Shown here in pieces: positions 1-7,260 of a stretch of 8,860 bases of DNA. The notes beneath the pieces were generated by a model. It searched no databases, had not been told where the DNA came from, and saw nothing but the letters and a program-made list of their open reading frames with translations. The first letter of the stretch is position 1; each line of letters opens with the position of its first letter. The position numbers and the translations under genes are program-made. Location of the stretch: NCBI GenBank assembly GCA_015486095.1, contig WFSK01000230.1, positions 1 through 8,860 on the forward strand, in the 5' to 3' direction. The DNA comes from Thermotogae bacterium. GTDB taxonomy: Bacteria > Thermotogota > Thermotogae > B3-G13.

Positions 1-466
1 ATATGTAATTCATCAGATAGAATAGCTTATCGAGTTTTTCCTTTATCTTCGAAGTGATAAGAAGGGCATTGGTCCCGTTGGCATGAGAGGTGCGCAAACG
101 AGAGAAAAAATCGGCAAGATTATATATTCTATCTACTTTCTCTGCCTCCTGAGATAACAAGAATCTCTTGAGCTCTTTATCTCTATTGAGAAATCGTTCA
201 TCTACAATACCATAATCTATGAACAATTTCTCTTGCGTAGAAAATCTCTTCCCACTCGATATGATATCCCCTATCTTCTCCTTATAATAGAATCTCAATT
301 TTTCTCTATCATCAAATGAGAGGTGACGCTCATTCAGAATATCCTCTATTATCTTTTCGATATCTCTCGTTTTTTTCTCGATCTTCGTTTCTTTCTCAGA
401 GAGATCCTTTCTATCCTCGATATTCTTTCTCTCTTTCCTTATGTCTCTTGGGCCAAGTATACCCAT
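1..466 (-). CDS. Unrecognised highly charged protein, C-terminus cut off by the window edge
   Basis: The frame is open from an ATG at 466 to the window edge (about 155 residues, beginning MGILGPRDIRKERK). I do not recognise the family. The first 45 or so residues are very rich in Lys, Glu, Arg and Asp and look like a charged helix or coiled coil. The rest is a mixed helical sequence with Phe/Tyr/Leu positions (for example KLRFYYKEKIGDI and QEKLFIDYGIVDERF). There is no signal peptide or membrane segment, so it is probably cytoplasmic. The start is supported by GAGGTG five bases upstream, lying over the stop codon of the protease gene; only four bases separate that stop from this ATG, so the two are probably co-transcribed and coupled. 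The ATG at 470 is in another frame and closes after 19 codons. Confidence 0.75.
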   Translation of the reverse strand, partial: MGILGPRDIRKERKNIEDRKDLSEKETKIEKKTRDIEKIIEDILNERHLSFDDREKLRFYYKEKIGDIISSGKRFSTQEKLFIDYGIVDERFLNRDKELKRFLLSQEAEKVDRIYNLADFFSRLRTSHANGTNALLITSKIKEKLDKLFYLMNYI

Positions 467-470
467 CCAT

Positions 471-1142
471 TCACCTCACAGAAGAAGCATACAGAATAGA
501 TGCTATCGTATTTTGAAACATATGAACGAATACTGCGGCAACGAGAGATCTTCTCTTTTCATATAATAAAGTGATTCCGATGGAGAAGATGAGTATGTAT
601 ACGAATACCTTTGTAGGATGAAATAGGGCAAAGATAGCAGAGACCAGTATGTTTGAAACGATGGGATTAAGATAACGCTTGCAGAGATTATATAAAAATC
701 CTCTAAACGTGAGCTCTTCAACGATAGGCCCTATGAGTGTTATATACAACCACAACGGGATGGAGAAATTCATCTTTATTGGCAGATAAGGATAAGAAAA
801 ACCTGTGGGTTTTAGTAAAGAAATGAGTAGAGTATTTATCAACGTTAATACGATGAAGGTCAAAAAAGCCCAGGCGAGATCTCCGATCACTCTATCCCAC
901 TGTAAATTTATATCTTTGAACGACATCTGTCGTACAGTGAGTAAATGCCGGATCAAACCAAAAGTAAATATAGCCCATAGATAATAGGTTATGAGCACAA
1001 TGGCACTCTTATCCAGAACCAGTATCTTCAACGGTAAATACAGGGTAAGAAGAAATATGGTTTCATATAGAACGAACTTCACGAGGTCAAAAAGCCTCAA
1101 ATTATTTACGGTAACGTTTACCACCTTAGTATCCCGAAGCAT
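471..1142 (-). CDS. CPBP family intramembrane metalloprotease (CAAX protease-like)
   Basis: A 223-residue, very hydrophobic protein with about six to eight membrane segments. The signature of the CPBP/Abi family (Rce1-like glutamyl intramembrane endopeptidases) is visible: EELTFRG with Glu142, Glu143 and Arg147 (EExxxR), FALFH with His175, and HMFQN with His207 and Asn211 (HxxxN). These are the expected active-site residues, so it is probably an active enzyme in the cytoplasmic membrane. The substrate cannot be read from sequence; family members process prenylated proteins, peptides or bacteriocin-related molecules. The length is usual for the family. The ATG at 1142 follows an AAAGGAG site four bases upstream that begins just past the rho stop, nine bases away, so it is probably co-transcribed with rho. 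The link to rho looks positional rather than functional. Confidence 0.88.
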   Translation of the reverse strand: MLRDTKVVNVTVNNLRLFDLVKFVLYETIFLLTLYLPLKILVLDKSAIVLITYYLWAIFTFGLIRHLLTVRQMSFKDINLQWDRVIGDLAWAFLTFIVLTLINTLLISLLKPTGFSYPYLPIKMNFSIPLWLYITLIGPIVEELTFRGFLYNLCKRYLNPIVSNILVSAIFALFHPTKVFVYILIFSIGITLLYEKRRSLVAAVFVHMFQNTIASILYASSVR

Positions 1143-1151
1143 AGTTCTCCT

Positions 1152-2531
1152 TTATCTCGTTGAGACCTTCTGCGCATCTATCAAGGAAAGAAATTCCTCG
1201 TTGTTCATAGTTTCATGCATCTTTTTCATGAACAATTCGAGACTCTCCTCCATAGGCATCGTAGCTGCCATTCGACGTAATATCCAAACTTTCTTCAGAG
1301 TATCTGGTGGAAGCAATAATTCTTCTTTTCTCGTACCCGACAGATTCAGATCGAATGCAGGGAATATACGCTTGTTAGCGAGTGCTCTTGACAAAACGAG
1401 TTCCATATTTCCCGTTCCCTTGAATTCCTCGAATATGACGTCATCCATTCTGCTTCCGGTTTCTATCAAGGCAGTGGCGATTACCGTTAGACTGCCCCCG
1501 TTTTCTATGTTTCTCGCTGCCCCAAAGAATCTCTTCGGTTTATGAAGAGATGTGGGATCGATACCTCCCGAAAGCAGTTTCCCACTCGAAGGGAGTACTA
1601 GATTGTAAGCACGGGCCAATCTCGTTATACTATCCAAGAGTATGACCACATCGTAACCGTATTCCACCAATCTTTTTGCCTTCTCTAAAACCAATTCAGC
1701 AACTTTTATTTGCTTTTCCGGCTGCATATCGAATGTTGCACTGACGACCTCAGCATGTACAGATCTCTCCATATCCGTTACCTCTTCTGGCCTTTCATCT
1801 ATCAATAAGACGATGATCTTAACATCGGGTTGATTTGCATATATGCCATTTGCTATCTTCTTTAACAAAGTGGTTTTTCCCGCTTTTGGTGGAGACACTA
1901 TTAATCCTCGCTGTCCTTTCCCTATGGGGCAAAACAGATCTATGAGTCGAGTGGCGATCTCATGCTGCTCTGTCTCCAATATCAACTGTTCATCTGGATA
2001 AATGGGGACGAGGTTCTCAAAGGCTATCCTTTCTAAGGACTTCGATGGGGGCTTGTAGTTTATTGCCTCGATCTTCAATAATGCAAAATATTTTTCTCCT
2101 TCCTTTGGGGGTCTTATCTGCCCAGATACGATGTCTCCTGTATTCAGGTTGAATCTCTTTATTTGAGATTGAGAGACATATATGTCGTTACCCGTTGGGA
2201 GACAAGAGCTCTGTCTCAGAAAGCCATAGCCATCTGGCAATATCTCAAGAATACCTTCAGAGAAGTGGCATCCATAAGATTCCGTTTGAACTTTCAGAAT
2301 GGTGAATATCAAGTCATGCTTCTTCATCTTCGTATAACCACTTATGTTGTATTCTTTTGCCAAAGAGTAAAGCTCCTTCATACTCATCGCTTCCAATTTC
2401 GATAGATCAAGATCTACCTTTACTATCTTATCCCTCGTTTTCTGTGACGAATCACTCTTTCCCGATTTTTCAATCTCTAAAGGTTCTACTTCAAATGCAC
2501 TTTCTTCGTCGAAACTATTCGACATGATCAA
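1152..2531 (-). CDS. rho: Transcription termination factor Rho
   Basis: Rho is the hexameric RNA-dependent ATPase and translocase that ends transcription. Numbering from the TTG at 2531 (459 residues): an acidic N-terminal tail, a Rho-N helical domain at about 42-82, and a cold-shock-like RNA-binding domain at about 90-157 (GILEILPDGYGFLR). The ATPase core has Walker A SPPKAGKTT at 213-221, LLIDERPEEVTD at 242-253 with the catalytic Glu, Walker B VVILLDS at 295-301, the Q-loop SGGIDPTSLHKPKRFFGAARN region at 321-341, and SRALANKR at 381-388 with the likely arginine finger. All key elements are intact and the length is normal, without the large insert seen in some thermophile Rho proteins. AGGAGGTG (2536-2543) places the TTG six bases from AGGAGG, while the ATG at 2525 is twelve bases away; spacing favours TTG, and the two differ by only two residues. 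Confidence 0.97.
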   Translation of the reverse strand: MIMSNSFDEESAFEVEPLEIEKSGKSDSSQKTRDKIVKVDLDLSKLEAMSMKELYSLAKEYNISGYTKMKKHDLIFTILKVQTESYGCHFSEGILEILPDGYGFLRQSSCLPTGNDIYVSQSQIKRFNLNTGDIVSGQIRPPKEGEKYFALLKIEAINYKPPSKSLERIAFENLVPIYPDEQLILETEQHEIATRLIDLFCPIGKGQRGLIVSPPKAGKTTLLKKIANGIYANQPDVKIIVLLIDERPEEVTDMERSVHAEVVSATFDMQPEKQIKVAELVLEKAKRLVEYGYDVVILLDSITRLARAYNLVLPSSGKLLSGGIDPTSLHKPKRFFGAARNIENGGSLTVIATALIETGSRMDDVIFEEFKGTGNMELVLSRALANKRIFPAFDLNLSGTRKEELLLPPDTLKKVWILRRMAATMPMEESLELFMKKMHETMNNEEFLSLIDAQKVSTR

Positions 2532-2550
2532 AAAACACCTCCTAATACAT

Positions 2551-2568
2551 GTTCATTCTTGAGTGAAC
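2551..2568. other. Interrupted palindrome just upstream of rho
   Basis: GTTCATTCTTGAGTGAAC is an 18-base dyad with one imperfect pair, lying in the 50-base gap between the exporter stop and the rho SD. In the minus-strand transcript it gives only a weak hairpin (five pairs, then a C.A mismatch) and no U-tract follows, so it is not a terminator. It could be a protein-binding site or leader structure for rho, which is autoregulated in well-studied bacteria, or it may be chance. Confidence 0.25.
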
Positions 2569-2581
2569 AACTGCAACATCT

Positions 2582-3568
2582 TCACAACCTTACGCTGTTC
2601 TCATAAAGTATGAGCAACCCCAAGATATATATCGTAACTATAACGATAGAATTCAACTTATATTTCTTCTTCGATTCATCGGCTATCGATAATATAGTGT
2701 AGGCGGAGATCAGGATGAACAACGAACTCAATATCATTATACTCTTCTCATCTATATGCCTGATTATCGTATCCTTTATATAAAAAGCATCTGCAATAAA
2801 GAGCAATCCCATATTAAAAAGAGCAGAACCGATCAGATTACCCACAGCCATATCGAAAGAGATCACAACGATCGCTTCCACTGAAACTACTATTTCAGGT
2901 AAAGAAGTTATCGCAGATACGACAACACCTCCGAAGAAACTATCAGAAATACCATAAGCCCTACTCAATGTCTTTGCAGATAACGAGAGAAATATCCCCG
3001 AAATCAAGATCAAAATCGAATACATTATAAACCATATCGTCATCTTTTTCAAGTCATTCTGCATTCCTGTTTTTCCAACATGCCCCCTTCGTTGTGCCTT
3101 GAATATTTGCTCCTGAAAGTAAAACCATAGTAAGAGGATTATAAAACTGACGTATGATATGTTTAAGAACGTTCCCGAGGGTTTCAGGTATATACCGAAT
3201 AGATATATAATGGATAAGAATATTGCAGCAACCAATGTTATTATGTGTTCTTTCCCCAATTTCCTGAAGATAGGTCCTCTTATGACCTTATAAAACGCCA
3301 AGTCTAATATACCTATTATTGCGATATCCAGAAAATTGCTCCCGAAGACATCACTCACAGCAATATTTGGACTCTTTATAAGGGAAGACGTAGCGGTGAC
3401 TACCAACTCTGGCATAGATGTTATAGTGGCGAGCAAAAAGGTTCCCATCCATATCTTACTTATAGTGGTACCTTCACTTATCTTATCTCCATATCTCGCC
3501 AATTGTCTCCCTGCATATACTACTACCAACGAACTCAAGATGAATTCTATCCAATATACGGTGATGAT
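2582..3568 (-). CDS. CaCA family Na+/Ca2+ exchanger-like cation antiporter
   Basis: A polytopic membrane protein of about 328 residues with the two repeated alpha motifs of the cation/Ca2+ antiporter superfamily. Alpha-1 is LLATITSMPEL (Glu54) followed by GSNFLD (76-81); alpha-2 is VVVSAITSLPEI (Glu225) followed by GSALFN (247-252). The paired acidic residues normally bind the transported cation. A hydrophilic loop at about 150-176 separates the halves. The role is probably Ca2+ or other cation extrusion driven by Na+ or H+; ion specificity cannot be read here. The start is odd. From the first ATG/GTG/TTG-type codon (TTG at 3538) the first helix would be cut to about nine residues and no SD fits. 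A strong GAGGAGG (3575-3581) instead sits six bases before ATC at 3568 and nine before ATC at 3565, with an in-frame TAG at 3572-3574 just upstream. I therefore place the start at ATC 3568. Confidence 0.85.
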   Translation of the reverse strand: MITVYWIEFILSSLVVVYAGRQLARYGDKISEGTTISKIWMGTFLLATITSMPELVVTATSSLIKSPNIAVSDVFGSNFLDIAIIGILDLAFYKVIRGPIFRKLGKEHIITLVAAIFLSIIYLFGIYLKPSGTFLNISYVSFIILLLWFYFQEQIFKAQRRGHVGKTGMQNDLKKMTIWFIMYSILILISGIFLSLSAKTLSRAYGISDSFFGGVVVSAITSLPEIVVSVEAIVVISFDMAVGNLIGSALFNMGLLFIADAFYIKDTIIRHIDEKSIMILSSLFILISAYTILSIADESKKKYKLNSIVIVTIYILGLLILYENSVRL

Positions 3569-3574
3569 ATTCTA

Positions 3575-3581
3575 CCTCCTC
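3575..3581 (-). promoter_or_regulatory. Strong ribosome binding site deciding an AUC start
   Basis: The minus strand reads GAGGAGG, then TAGAAT, then ATC ATC ACC. This SD is as good as those of rho and cysK, yet no ATG, GTG or TTG lies within a usable distance in the exporter frame. It also lies inside a three-codon frame ATG AGG AGG TAG (3583 to 3572), which is in phase with the exporter. Confidence 0.6.
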
Positions 3582-3643
3582 ATTAACCGATGTTAAATGC
3601 TTTATAGATGTTAGATAAACCTATTCGACATCTGAATCTTCAT

Positions 3644-3658
3644 TCACTGCATCAGTGA
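3644..3658 (-). other. Small hairpin over the tlyA stop codon
   Basis: TCACTG (3644-3649) and CAGTGA (3653-3658) form a six-pair stem with a three-base loop across the tlyA stop. No T-tract follows on the minus strand, so it is at best a 3'-end or processing structure in the 83-base gap before the exporter. The rest of that gap shows a repeated TAACATC and a weak TATAAA (3601-3606) but no convincing -35. Confidence 0.3.
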
Positions 3659-4452
3659 CTTTTAAAGAACTCGTGTGCCCTATTCACGACATCGGATATG
3701 GTGTGTTCTGAGATATTCGTTCCTGCAAAAGATAGCAGAATGAAGAACTCTATATTCCCTTTCCTTCCCTTTATAGGCGAATAGGTAACTGCTGGGCACT
3801 TTAGATTACTATTTATAACATATTCTCTAATTTTCATCAACGCCTCCTTATGAAATTCCTTCGAATGAACCACTCCTTTTATCGTTTTGCTTTTTGCCAA
3901 TTCGAATTGTGGTTTAACGAGAACTATTGCCATACCATCCGGTTTTAACAATCTTTTTATTACGGGTAATACACTCTTAACAGATATGAAGGAGAGGTCG
4001 CATGCTATGATATCCACCTTACCTCCTGTATCGCTTTCTACTACATATTTAACATTTGTCCGTTCCATCACTTTGACACGAGGGTCATTTCTCAGTTTCC
4101 AGGCTAATTCTCCATAACCCACATCGATGGCGAATACTCGCTCTGCCCCATTCTGCAAGAAAAAATCTGTGAATCCTCCGGTACTCGCCCCCATATCCAC
4201 TACACGCTTATCCTTCACGGATAAGTTAAAATCTCTCACAGCCTTTTCTATCTTGAATCCACCTCTACTAACGTACCTCTTCTCTTTGCCGATCAACTCG
4301 ATATCGACATCTACAGGACACATAGCACCGCATTTCGATATCTTCTCACCGCCTACGATAACATTACCGAGCATTATTTCTACTTGGGCTTCCTTGATTG
4401 AGGGGAAGAAGCCCCTCTTTACCAAGAGTAGATCGAGTCTTTCTCTCTTCAT
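3652..4452 (-). CDS. tlyA: TlyA family rRNA 2'-O-methyltransferase (S4 + FtsJ/RrmJ domains)
   Basis: A 266-residue protein with an N-terminal S4 RNA-binding domain (residues 3-60, MKRERLDLLLVKRGFF) joined by YVSRGGFK to a Rossmann methyltransferase domain. The SAM-binding motif VVDMGASTGGFTD is at 84-96. The catalytic tetrad of this family appears intact as Lys67, Asp152 (CDLSF), Lys180 (LVKPQFE) and Glu235 (GNIEFF). TlyA enzymes make 2'-O-methylcytidine in 23S rRNA and, in some species, in 16S rRNA; this modification gives capreomycin sensitivity in mycobacteria. The old name 'hemolysin' reflects reported haemolytic activity. The length matches the family. The ATG at 4452 overlaps the stop of the PEGA gene as ATGA, and no SD lies in front, so translation is probably coupled to the upstream gene. 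Confidence 0.94.
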   Translation of the reverse strand: MKRERLDLLLVKRGFFPSIKEAQVEIMLGNVIVGGEKISKCGAMCPVDVDIELIGKEKRYVSRGGFKIEKAVRDFNLSVKDKRVVDMGASTGGFTDFFLQNGAERVFAIDVGYGELAWKLRNDPRVKVMERTNVKYVVESDTGGKVDIIACDLSFISVKSVLPVIKRLLKPDGMAIVLVKPQFELAKSKTIKGVVHSKEFHKEALMKIREYVINSNLKCPAVTYSPIKGRKGNIEFFILLSFAGTNISEHTISDVVNRAHEFFKSH

Positions 4453-6407
4453 TTGTAGGTCAATATAAAGTAGCCATCGTCTTTCTGTATTCCTATTAGG
4501 CCTTCTCCTAAATCGATGCCTTCTTCGTGTCGTTTCTGTGTAGAGGGGATCCTCCGAGACATCTTCTTTATTTCGCTGCCATCCAGATCTACCTCGAAGA
4601 AACCTTTATCTGTGGAAACATATATCCCATCATCTTTCAAGACACAGTCTTTAACTAAGGCATTCAAGTCCGTTTTCCACTTTGTTAATCTCGTTTTCAC
4701 GTCCATTGCAAATGCCCTGCCGTATGCATCCATAACGTACAGAATTTCCCCTTTTAAACCCATGAAGATCAACGGATTTCTCACATCCAGTTCCCATAAT
4801 ACCTTCAAGATACCACTCTTTATCCCTATGAGATATAGATAACCATAATCTGAAGAGAGCCACATCATCGTGTATGGATTGCTCTTGTTACTGAAAACGA
4901 TAGGTTTTCTCAACAGAGTAGGCATTACCTTTAATCTGGACAACACCTTACCATCTCGTGTATTCAGAGAATAGACATTGCCATCGAATGTCGTCAAGAT
5001 CAACGATTCTCCCACAACCTGAGCAGAGGTTATGGGATGCATGATATCCATTTTCCACAAAGGTGATTCATTCTCTATTTCATATGCCTTGATGATATCT
5101 TTATAATATAAGAATAACATATCTTCGGACATAAATGCATCTTTTACTGGCTCGTTACCCACGAAGTATCTTCCCACAAGCGTTCCAGACAGTCCTCTCA
5201 TCTTGAACTTGAGGTTAAGAGAGGTGGCATTTACAGTAAATACCCTTTTTATCTCCTCATAGCCTTTTCTTATCAAACGTACCTTATGTTTTCCATAAGA
5301 TAAGGAAAGACCTTTTATCGGTGTCGTTCCGATCTTCACGTTGTCGATATAACATTCTGCTTTCCAATCGGTTGTAATATCTACGGTTCCAAATCGCTTT
5401 TCTATCCTCTTTTCTCTTCTCTTCATCTCTATTTTTATCATCTGGAAGTATTTATCCTTAACGAATACATATTCGTTGCTCGCCTTGAATTCCTCATCTT
5501 CTATCCTTATTCTGTGTTTGCCCTTTCTCAGGCCCTTTACGATCAGCGGTATCTTACCGTAGTCATTACCATCTATCTCCACAGGTATATCTTTACCTTT
5601 GATATCCGAATAAAATAGAACCTTCGGATATGGAAGTCTTTTTAGGGTCAAAACTTTCTGTTTTCCATCGATGTATACGTATTGAAGTTCATTGAATACC
5701 TTGAATTCATGTATACCTGTTGGAATATCGTTTAGCAGAACTGGTGTTCGAACACGGAATTCGTTATCTATAACGACATCGATCCCCTTTGGAATGGAAT
5801 CCACGTACAAAACCGTTTTTTTAGTTACCCTCCTCTTGCATAAGATATGCTCGTAGACAAAGGATGCGATCTTCGTGGAGGAAGCTGAAATGAGCGTAGC
5901 GATCGGAGTTAGAGCTCCAGTTTTATATAACGATATATAAATCCCTTTACCCTTATGCGCTCCCTTCAGGATGAAATCACAACCTTTATCGGCAACCATT
6001 ATAGGAATGGTTATATGTTTCAATATATCCCGTATTTCATCTGCAACGTTTCCAACTACCTTGACGACTGGAGAATGTACGAGCATCTTCAGTGAGCTAT
6101 CTCGAAGGTCTGGTAAGGTGTTGGTAGCAGTGAGGATACCATCCATGAGAATGTGTTCATCTGCGTATGTGTAATAAAACTTCCATAATCTTAACGCGCT
6201 CATATCGTTCACTTCAACATCGATGAATGCGGAGGCACTCGTGGGGGAAGCAAGTGGCGATACACTCAACTCATTTGCCAATTCTTCTCTCTGAGGCACA
6301 GTTAAGATCGCTGGCAATCTTATCGCTTTTACCTCTGCTGAAGAGATAAGAGATATCAACAGAAATAAGATCGAAAGAAAGGAGATCCTAACCAGCACTT
6401 TGATCAT
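4449..6407 (-). CDS. Exported protein with PEGA repeats and a C-terminal beta-propeller-like region
   Basis: A 652-residue protein with a signal peptide (residues 1 to about 24-28, MIKVLVRIS then a Leu/Ile/Ser core ending SSAEVKA). No lipobox Cys is seen, so it is probably periplasmic or surface-exposed. Residues about 29-195 are unassigned; GCDFILKGAHKGKGIYISL and the following strand-rich stretch vaguely resemble the N-terminal domain of TolB-type proteins. Three PEGA-like units follow at about 198-255, 262-328 and 339-402, the last the clearest (GTTPIKGLSLSYGKHKVRLI). Residues about 408-650 alternate short strands with DGNVYSLNTRDGKV and GRAFAMDVKTRLTKW, typical of a PQQ-like propeller. 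No catalytic residues are seen; a scaffold or binding role is inferred. The ATG at 6407 overlaps the truA end by 20 bases and has no SD. GTG at 6398 would still leave a signal peptide. Confidence 0.85.
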   Translation of the reverse strand: MIKVLVRISFLSILFLLISLISSAEVKAIRLPAILTVPQREELANELSVSPLASPTSASAFIDVEVNDMSALRLWKFYYTYADEHILMDGILTATNTLPDLRDSSLKMLVHSPVVKVVGNVADEIRDILKHITIPIMVADKGCDFILKGAHKGKGIYISLYKTGALTPIATLISASSTKIASFVYEHILCKRRVTKKTVLYVDSIPKGIDVVIDNEFRVRTPVLLNDIPTGIHEFKVFNELQYVYIDGKQKVLTLKRLPYPKVLFYSDIKGKDIPVEIDGNDYGKIPLIVKGLRKGKHRIRIEDEEFKASNEYVFVKDKYFQMIKIEMKRREKRIEKRFGTVDITTDWKAECYIDNVKIGTTPIKGLSLSYGKHKVRLIRKGYEEIKRVFTVNATSLNLKFKMRGLSGTLVGRYFVGNEPVKDAFMSEDMLFLYYKDIIKAYEIENESPLWKMDIMHPITSAQVVGESLILTTFDGNVYSLNTRDGKVLSRLKVMPTLLRKPIVFSNKSNPYTMMWLSSDYGYLYLIGIKSGILKVLWELDVRNPLIFMGLKGEILYVMDAYGRAFAMDVKTRLTKWKTDLNALVKDCVLKDDGIYVSTDKGFFEVDLDGSEIKKMSRRIPSTQKRHEEGIDLGEGLIGIQKDDGYFILTYK

Positions 6408-7152
6408 TTTTAGGATATAACACGTCGTGAAGGAATAAACCGTTTGGCGGGGCAGTAGGACCTGCTTGAGCCCTATCCTTCGCTTTCAATATCCAATTCA
6501 TTCGTTCTGGCTCCCATTCTCCCCTCCCTACTCTAACGAGGGTTCCTACGAGTGTCCTTACCATAGATCTCAAGAACGACTTCGCTTCGAAGCGCATCAA
6601 AAGACAATGTGAATACGGTATTATTCTTATGCGATCCATAGTCCTGACCGTTTTCTTATCATCTTTCATAGGTCGGAATGAAGAAAAATCGTGTTCTCCT
6701 TCTAAATACCTCGCAGCTTCTCTCATTGGTTTTACATCTAACGGATGGGGGAACCACCATACATATCTTCTTCTGAATACGTCCAGATCTTTATCGAACC
6801 ATATGTAATAATGATAAACGCGTTTGTAAGCAGTAAATCTTGCGTTTATACTCTCATCCACCTCCATAGTGTGCCACACGTAGACATCTTCTGGTAGATT
6901 TGCATTCATCGCACGCTTTATTCCTTTCGTATCGATTGAAATCGATGGGGGAACATAGAAGGTGATCACCTGTTTCCTCGCATGGACGCCTCTATCCGTC
7001 CTTCCCGCTCCCTGAACGCTTATGTGTTCTTTGAATATCCTCTGAAGGGCGGATTCTATGACCCCTTGAACTGTTCTAACTCCTTCTTGACTCTGCCATC
7101 CATGAAAATTCGTACCATCGTAAGATACATATGCCATTATGTTACGCTTCAC
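6388..7152 (-). CDS. truA: tRNA pseudouridine(38-40) synthase TruA
   Basis: TruA isomerises uridines 38, 39 and 40 in the anticodon arm of many tRNAs. The 254-residue product has the N-terminal strand YVSYDGTNFHGWQ, the catalytic loop GAGRTDRGVHA with nucleophile Asp53, the conserved Tyr113 (RVYHYYIW), FLRSMVRTLVGTLVRVGRG at 192-211, and the C-terminal signature AGPTAPPNGLFLHDVLYP. Length and motif order are normal, so it should be active. I chose the GTG at 7152 because it gives the usual ten residues before YDG; the ATG at 7137 would remove the first beta strand. No SD precedes the GTG, and a candidate -10 ends eight bases before it, so the message may be leaderless. It heads the PEGA-tlyA cluster. 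Confidence 0.96.
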   Translation of the reverse strand: MKRNIMAYVSYDGTNFHGWQSQEGVRTVQGVIESALQRIFKEHISVQGAGRTDRGVHARKQVITFYVPPSISIDTKGIKRAMNANLPEDVYVWHTMEVDESINARFTAYKRVYHYYIWFDKDLDVFRRRYVWWFPHPLDVKPMREAARYLEGEHDFSSFRPMKDDKKTVRTMDRIRIIPYSHCLLMRFEAKSFLRSMVRTLVGTLVRVGRGEWEPERMNWILKAKDRAQAGPTAPPNGLFLHDVLYPKNDQSAG

Positions 7153-7159
7153 AAGACAT

Positions 7160-7189
7160 ATTGTACGATCAAGAACTGTTCAAATGCAA
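7160..7189 (-). promoter_or_regulatory. Candidate sigma70-type promoter of truA
   Basis: On the minus strand TTGCAT (7184-7189) is followed after 18 bases by TACAAT (7160-7165). Transcription would be expected to start at about 7152-7154, that is at or within two bases of the truA GTG codon. Confidence 0.5.
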
Positions 7190-7198
7190 GGGTACAAT
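7160..7198. repeat. Seven-base dyad forming divergent -10 elements
   Basis: ATTGTAC (7160-7166) and GTACAAT (7192-7198) are perfect inverted copies 25 bases apart. Each contains TACAAT reading outward: one is the truA -10, the other a candidate -10 (7193-7198) for plus-strand transcription starting near 7205, at the first structured repeat. The plus-strand copy lacks a good -35. The symmetry could also be a repressor site. Confidence 0.4.
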
Positions 7199-7203
7199 AG
7201 CGA

Positions 7204-7260
7204 CGCACATCGAGATACCACACCAAACTCCATAAGGTAGGGGGTATATCTCGGTGTGCG
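7204..7260 (+). other. Hairpin formed by the first repeat copy
   Basis: Bases 7204-7217 pair with 7247-7260 over 14 positions with a single U.G pair (7210 with 7254). Two more C-G pairs form (7218-7219 with 7243-7244) after a two-base bulge. It competes with the larger stem closed by 7408-7432. Confidence 0.6.

Noticed and set aside
991..1545. 184-codon plus-strand frame opposite rho and the protease
   Set aside because: Antisense shadow of two well-supported genes; no SD and a Ser/Arg-rich product.
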